Of a stretch of DNA of 64,000 nt, positions 60,086-64,000 are shown in pieces. This DNA is from Natronosalvus rutilus. GTDB lineage: Archaea > Halobacteriota > Halobacteria > Halobacteriales > Natrialbaceae. The stretch's first letter is position 1; each line of letters starts with the position of its first letter. The stretch spans positions 1,283,451-1,347,450 of the forward strand of contig NZ_CP100355.1 of assembly GCF_024204665.1 (NCBI RefSeq), read 5' to 3'. The translations under genes and the position numbers were made by a program. Below the pieces are notes generated by a model. That model was not told where the DNA came from and searched no databases. It saw only the letters and a program-made list of their open reading frames with translations.

Positions 60086-60955
60086 ATGTACGAGGACATT
60101 CTCCTCCCGTTTGACGGGAGTGACGGCGCAGCAACTGTCCTGCACCACGCTGGCGAAATAGCCCACTGGGCCGACGCCACCGTCCACGTTCTTTTCGTCG
60201 CGGATACCACGCGTGATTCAGTGACCGTCATCGAGGGCCAACCAATCGACGTACTCGTCCAACAGGGCGAGGACATCGTCGAGGAAGCAGCAAAGGCGCT
60301 TCGGTCGCTTGGAAACGATTACGATACGGATGTCGTCCAGGGTAATCCAGCACCGGCGATAACCGAATATGCCGAGCGATACGGACACGACCTGATTGTG
60401 ATGCCAACCCACGGTCGGGAGGGAGTCTCTCGCTACCTTGTCGGCAGCGTCACCGAGAAAGTGGTCCGTCTCTCGTCAGTCCCGGTGTTGACAGCACGCA
60501 TGCAACCCGACGAACACCTCGCGTTCCCCTACGAAAACATCCTCATTCCAACGGATGGAAGCGCTGGTGCGGTACATGCAGCGGAACACGGTCTCTCGCT
60601 CGCGGCGGCGGTTGATGCGACCGTCCACGCACTTTCGGTCGTGGACGACACCTCACTTGGCTTGGACGTCCGCTCAGTAGCCCCTGAATCGGATGGTGAA
60701 CAGGCCGCAATCGACGCTGTCGATGACCTCGTATCGGAGGGAGACCGGTATGGTGTCCGGAACACCGTTACGCATGTCGAACACGGAGATCCTGCAGAGA
60801 ACATCCTTGCGTGTATCGACTCAAATGACATCGACGCCGTCGTGATGGGCACCATTGGGAGACGGGGAACGGATCGAATCCTCCTTGGCAGCGTCGCGGA
60901 GAAGACAGCTCGGTCTGCACCGGTTCCTGTCATTACGGTCGCTGGCGAATCGTGA
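60086..60955 (+). CDS. tandem universal stress protein (UspA-UspA)
   Basis: 289 residues from ATG 60086. Two Usp domains in a row: residues 1-140 (MYEDILLPFDGSDGAATVL, MPTHGREGVSRYLVGSVTEK) and about 150-289 (YENILIPTDGSAGAVHAAE, MGTIGRRGTDRILLGSVAEK). Each has the G-x2-G-x9-G-(S/T) ATP-binding motif. Tandem Usp proteins are common in haloarchaea and are induced by stress; the molecular role is not defined. Confidence 0.9.
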   Translation: MYEDILLPFDGSDGAATVLHHAGEIAHWADATVHVLFVADTTRDSVTVIEGQPIDVLVQQGEDIVEEAAKALRSLGNDYDTDVVQGNPAPAITEYAERYGHDLIVMPTHGREGVSRYLVGSVTEKVVRLSSVPVLTARMQPDEHLAFPYENILIPTDGSAGAVHAAEHGLSLAAAVDATVHALSVVDDTSLGLDVRSVAPESDGEQAAIDAVDDLVSEGDRYGVRNTVTHVEHGDPAENILACIDSNDIDAVVMGTIGRRGTDRILLGSVAEKTARSAPVPVITVAGES

Positions 60956-61019
60956 TTTTTCGCACCGCCAAAGCCCCAGCTGAGCACGCGAACAAGCACG
61001 TCGATAAGTGCGTCGTTGG

Positions 61020-62436
61020 TTTCAACTGAAGCGGTAGCGCGGAGTCCCCTTCCTCAAGGAACGAGCGAAGCGAGTGAGTAGGGAGGGGAGGAGCGCGTTC
61101 GCATAGGGAACAAACACCGCCCTATAAGTAGCCACGGAATTACATTGAACCAGTGGCAGACGACTATGTGCGTCGGACGGCAATCACTCGTCTCGAAGTT
61201 ACGGACGAGCAACGCGACCTTCTCGAAGAGACTGTCTCCGAGTGGAAGCGCGGGTGCCAAATCGCCACCGACATGGCATGGGGCAAGTGCAACGCCAAAA
61301 GTGATGTCCAGCCCCTCGCCTACGATACTGTGCGTGAACACACCGACCTCGGGAGTCAGCACGCGGTTCTCGCCACCCACCAAGCCGCCCAAGCCATCAC
61401 CGGCTGTCTCGAACGCCGGTCGAAAGGCAAGAAAGTCAGCAAACCGACGTTCACCGCGCCGACGGTGACGTACGACACCCGGACGATGACGATGTTTGAT
61501 GACGATACGGTGTCGCTCTCCACAACGGAAAGTCGTGTCCGATGTGAACTTGCTCTGCCCGATGCTGACGATGGGTATCAGCGACAATATCTCGACTCGG
61601 ACGAATGGAGTGTTACGGAAAGTACGCTCACCGCCCGAGACGGCGAGTTCTTCTTGCACGTCGGCTTCCGCCGACCCAAGAACGATATCGAACGGAATAC
61701 CGCCGAGGACGGAACGGTCCTCGGGGTTGACCTCGGTATCGAAAATCTCGCCGTCACCAGCACCGCCTCCTTCTTTAGCGGACGGGAGCTAACCCACCAC
61801 CTTCGCGCGTTCGAGAGGGTACGCGCTGGACTCCAACAGACTGGAACACGAAGCGCCCACCGGACGCTCGCACAGTCGAGTGGCCATGAACTTCGATACG
61901 TCCGTGACGTACTCCACCGAGCGTCGAACGCCATCGTAGGCGAAGCACTCCTCTACGACTGTGACGTAATCGCGTTCGAGAACCTAACCCACATCCGCGA
62001 TCGCATAGGTGCGTCGTGGGGCCACAAGTGGGCGTTCCGAACGCTCTACGAGTACGTCGAGTATAAAGCCGAATCGGTCGGTATCTCGGTGAAGCAAGTC
62101 GGGTCGGCGTACACGTCAAAGCGGTGTGCCGAGTGTGGATTCACGGCAGACGAGAATCGCCCGACTCGTAACGAGTTCCGGTGTCAGAAATGTGAGTCGG
62201 AAGCAAACGCGGACTACAATGCGGCGAAGAACATCGGAATGCGGTATGTCCGTCGGGGCCAACAGTCGTCTCGGCGGACGGGCAACAGTCAGCTTGCCCT
62301 AAAGTCCGGAACGGTGACGCCAAGCGGCGGATTTACCGCCCACCCAGATGGGTTCGACGCCGAGTTCATGGACAAGCCCCACCCTCAACGAGCGAACCCG
62401 TCAGGGTGAGCGAAGTAGGGTGGGGTAGTTGACCTG
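61020..62436 (+). mobile_element. IS1341-type element, copy 2
   Basis: Same ends as the copy at 7865-9280: TTTCAACTGA on the left, left stem-loop with CCCCTTCCTCAAGGA and GAGTAGGGAGGGGAGG, right stem-loop with CCCCACCCT and AGTAGGGTGGGGTAGTTGAC. No TnpA gene. It lies 64 bp after the Usp gene and interrupts no recognisable gene. Confidence 0.78.
61153..62409 (+). CDS. tnpB: TnpB RNA-guided nuclease (IS1341-type), copy 2
   Basis: 418 residues from GTG 61153, homologous to copy 1 throughout and collinear with it. Triad Asp193 (VLGVDLGIENLAV), Glu276 (FENLTHI) and Asp354 (NADYNAAKN) intact; zinc finger CAEC...CQKC present. Differences are spread along the protein, and many third-codon positions differ, so the two copies did not arise by a very recent duplication. 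The 3' end overlaps the predicted RNA scaffold; its natural guide would be the bases after 62436. Confidence 0.9.
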   Translation: MADDYVRRTAITRLEVTDEQRDLLEETVSEWKRGCQIATDMAWGKCNAKSDVQPLAYDTVREHTDLGSQHAVLATHQAAQAITGCLERRSKGKKVSKPTFTAPTVTYDTRTMTMFDDDTVSLSTTESRVRCELALPDADDGYQRQYLDSDEWSVTESTLTARDGEFFLHVGFRRPKNDIERNTAEDGTVLGVDLGIENLAVTSTASFFSGRELTHHLRAFERVRAGLQQTGTRSAHRTLAQSSGHELRYVRDVLHRASNAIVGEALLYDCDVIAFENLTHIRDRIGASWGHKWAFRTLYEYVEYKAESVGISVKQVGSAYTSKRCAECGFTADENRPTRNEFRCQKCESEANADYNAAKNIGMRYVRRGQQSSRRTGNSQLALKSGTVTPSGGFTAHPDGFDAEFMDKPHPQRANPSG

Positions 62437-62451
62437 AGCACGAACAGTCGG

Positions 62452-63495
62452 TCAAACGATATTCCTCTCGTCGAGCTGGGACCAGTTCTCCAGGCCGACG
62501 CGGAGAGCGGCTTTGAGTGCGCCGAGGATGACGGGACCGAAGAACAGCCCCATGATCCCGAATGCGTACGCCCCTCCGAGGATACCGAGGAGGATGACGG
62601 CAGGATTTAGTTTGGCGTACCTGTCGACGGCGAATGGACGAAGATAGTCGTCGGTGAGTCCAACCACGACGACGCTATAGACGAATAATCCGACGGCGAG
62701 CAGCGGTTCATTCGCGAGATACAGGTAGACCACCGCTCCACCCCAGACGGGGATCGCACCAACGAGTGGAACCATCGCGAGAACGACCATGACGGCCGTC
62801 CAGAACAGCGCATTGGGAACACCAGTAGCGATGAGTCCGATTCCGGCGACGACTCCCTGGACGATGGCAACGAAGACGTGTCCGAAGAGAACGCCCCACA
62901 TCACGTCGTTGATCTCGGCGTAGAGCTCGCGCTGGATGTCCGCCGGGAGGGGGACCGTTTGGTAAAGCCAGTCAAACAGATCGTCACTGTCTTTGAGAAG
63001 GTAATAGACGAGAAAGAGTGCTAACGCGATCCCAATGAGGTGGAAGGTGATTGTACCGAGCGCTTGGGTCGACCGTTCGAACACGATCGTCCCGATTTCT
63101 CGCCCTGAGTTGACGAGTTCGCCGGCGATATCGACCTCTTGTCCGGTGACATCCTCGATTCGAGATTCCACTACATCAATCTGCACTGGGTCAGTGCCGA
63201 GGCTCTGGAGAATTCGGTCGGCACTATCAACCACCGTCGCGAGGATCACCACGAACGGGGCGACGAATACAGCAACTGCCAGAGTCACGAGCGAGAGTGC
63301 GGCGACCATCGGCGGTACGTACGCTTCGAGACGGATCTGCAGCGGATAGAGTACGTAGGCAAGGAGGACGGCACCGAGGACGTACTGGAGAAACGGCTGG
63401 GCCAGCATGGCCGAGAGCACGAGGAGGGTGACGACGAGGGCGAGAACAAACCCCTTGCTGAGGTTCACAGCTGTAAGTTTGTCGACTGATGGCAA
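62452..63495 (-). CDS. AI-2E family transporter (permease)
   Basis: 347 residues from ATG 63495. Eight or so hydrophobic segments: FVLALVVTLLVLSAMLAQPF, YVLGAVLLAYVLYPLQIRL, then a soluble loop (residues 90-140, with VQIDVVESRIEDVTGQEVD), and the C-terminal block AMVPLVGAIPVWGGAVVYLY, LRPFAVDRYAKLNPAVILL and GPVILGALKAAL, all typical of the family formerly called UPF0118. Some members export small molecules or exchange Na+ and H+. Substrate not visible. Confidence 0.88.
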   Translation of the reverse strand: MPSVDKLTAVNLSKGFVLALVVTLLVLSAMLAQPFLQYVLGAVLLAYVLYPLQIRLEAYVPPMVAALSLVTLAVAVFVAPFVVILATVVDSADRILQSLGTDPVQIDVVESRIEDVTGQEVDIAGELVNSGREIGTIVFERSTQALGTITFHLIGIALALFLVYYLLKDSDDLFDWLYQTVPLPADIQRELYAEINDVMWGVLFGHVFVAIVQGVVAGIGLIATGVPNALFWTAVMVVLAMVPLVGAIPVWGGAVVYLYLANEPLLAVGLFVYSVVVVGLTDDYLRPFAVDRYAKLNPAVILLGILGGAYAFGIMGLFFGPVILGALKAALRVGLENWSQLDERNIV

Positions 63496-63711
63496 AAAGG
63501 TTGGCTCTGTTTAAATTCTTTGAGAATTATAAGTTTGGCCAGTAGTGTAACCGAATACAGACTCCCTCAAAGCCATGGTTGCCCGTTTCGTCGAGGAGAT
63601 ATTTATGTTAGCGCAACGTGCCGTGGCTTGATACTCATCGAAGTTCACGAAACAACGCTACACGCACCATCAGCACCTCGTTCGCCTCTCTCTCAAATTT
63701 GGAAGAACAGG

Positions 63712-63861
63712 TACTGTCTAGATAACGCCGGTCCGTCAGATGCCTTTGTTCAGGACGAACGTCGCCAGCACGGTGAGCATCACGGGGTTCGAGAATTCTG
63801 AAACTCCTTGTTCCGGCGACACGCTGATCCACTCGCTGAGGAGGACGAGTGCGACCACGTG
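63712..63861 (-). pseudogene. decayed SLC13-type permease fragment
   Basis: The minus-strand frame reads HVVALVLLSEWISVSPEQG, VSEFSNPVMLTVLATFVLNK, GI, a TGA, RTGVI, a TAG, TV. This follows SLC13-type permeases (SPEEGVSGFSNPATLTVLAM, FVLSEGIRRTGVIQ) in which an Arg codon CGA and a Gln codon CAG would become TGA and TAG by one C-to-T change each. No start and no further part of the gene is seen. Confidence 0.45.
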
Positions 63862-63941
63862 CCGTTTTTCAGGTCGTTCCAGTGGCACGGAACGTGCGCC
63901 CGACGGGAACGCTTGTGTCTCTCGAGGGCGTACCTCACATT

Positions 63942-64000
63942 ATGACGTCCGTCTACACGGCGCTTCCGAATCGGTTGCTGGTCTCTCGAGACGACGGCGA
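63942..64000 (+). CDS. start of a gene at the window edge
   Basis: ATG 63942 opens MTSVYTALPNRLLVSRDDG, open to the window end. The start resembles haloarchaeal BNR/beta-propeller 'glycosyl hydrolase' proteins (TVYTAL.DRLLV), but with 19 residues this is only a hint. Confidence 0.35.
   Translation, partial: MTSVYTALPNRLLVSRDDG

Overview
The window reads as haloarchaeal DNA (class Halobacteria; a Natrialba/Haloterrigena/Natronorubrum-like host would fit, but the genus is inferred). The signs are GC-rich coding sequence with very acidic proteins, Tat-type lipoprotein signals, a gvpA gas-vesicle gene, a transcription factor B fragment, an STT3/AglB-like protein, a PGF-CTERM tail, TATA boxes about 26-30 bp upstream of start codons, and several TnpB-only (IS1341-type) and IS5-type insertion sequences. 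No rRNA and no CRISPR array were seen.

Layout. (1) 1-5656, minus strand: a tightly coupled operon of conjugation (type IV secretion-like) genes: small pilin-like membrane protein, large exported protein, Tat lipoprotein, polytopic VirB6/TrbL-like protein, PrgI-like protein, and the N-terminus of a VirB4-like ATPase cut by the window edge. (2) 5.9-14.5 kb: a possible toxin-antitoxin-like pair, SWIM/zinc-ribbon genes, a TnpB insertion sequence that truncated a tfb gene, a broken UPF0175 gene, a Tat-exported DUF5602-like protein, an OsmC/methyltransferase operon, an HTH regulator and a GNAT enzyme. (3) 14.5-23.5 kb: a segment bounded by a perfect 130-bp inverted repeat, holding a TetR-MFS operon, two IS5-type elements, an orphan gvpA, a CorC/HlyC-type transporter, a DUF2270 protein and a lipoprotein. 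(4) 23.6-30.4 kb: a FemAB-like transferase, an unusual tRNA-like element, an ABC-2 exporter operon with a convergent paralogous permease, a PadR regulator with palindromic operator, a broken HNH gene and hairpin repeats. (5) 30.6-40.5 kb: a 1301-residue VirD4/HerA-type coupling ATPase, probably the partner of the operon in (1), a DtxR-type regulator, a multicopper-oxidase/TnpB fusion ORF, a truncated DUF21 transporter, a nitroreductase-like protein and a DUF5789 protein. (6) 41.6-59.5 kb: a surface-glycan and cell-envelope region: STT3-like transferase, Wzy-like polymerase, GT4, Wzx flippase, GT2, polyprenyl phosphoglycosyl transferase, pilin-like/bactofilin-like surface protein, Tat-exported TIM-barrel-like protein, UppP/BacA phosphatase and an SDR. 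(7) 59.9-64 kb: TnpB debris, a tandem UspA protein, a second copy of the 8-kb TnpB element, an AI-2E family permease and a decayed SLC13 permease.

How it fits together. Regions 1 and 5 together look like the transfer machinery of an integrative or conjugative element, split by accessory cargo and insertion sequences. Region 6 is a plausible assembly line for an exported glycan: a lipid-linked sugar is started by the phosphoglycosyl transferase, extended by GT2/GT4, flipped by Wzx, polymerised by the Wzy-like protein or transferred by the STT3-like protein, with carrier recycling by UppP. A dispersed palindromic repeat (core TGCTGAATACAGGGCGCGAA) recurs at least nine times between genes from 14 to 41 kb, and both IS5-type elements landed in it at the same position.

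Most notable items for follow-up are the MCO-TnpB fusion, the PGF-CTERM tail behind an in-frame TGA, the dispersed palindromic repeat with IS5 target preference, solo TnpB-element ends that look like orphan omega-RNA scaffolds, the odd tRNA-like element, the solitary gvpA, and a coupling ATPase carrying a possible nuclease-like C-terminus. All family names come from reading translated sequence; no database search was run.
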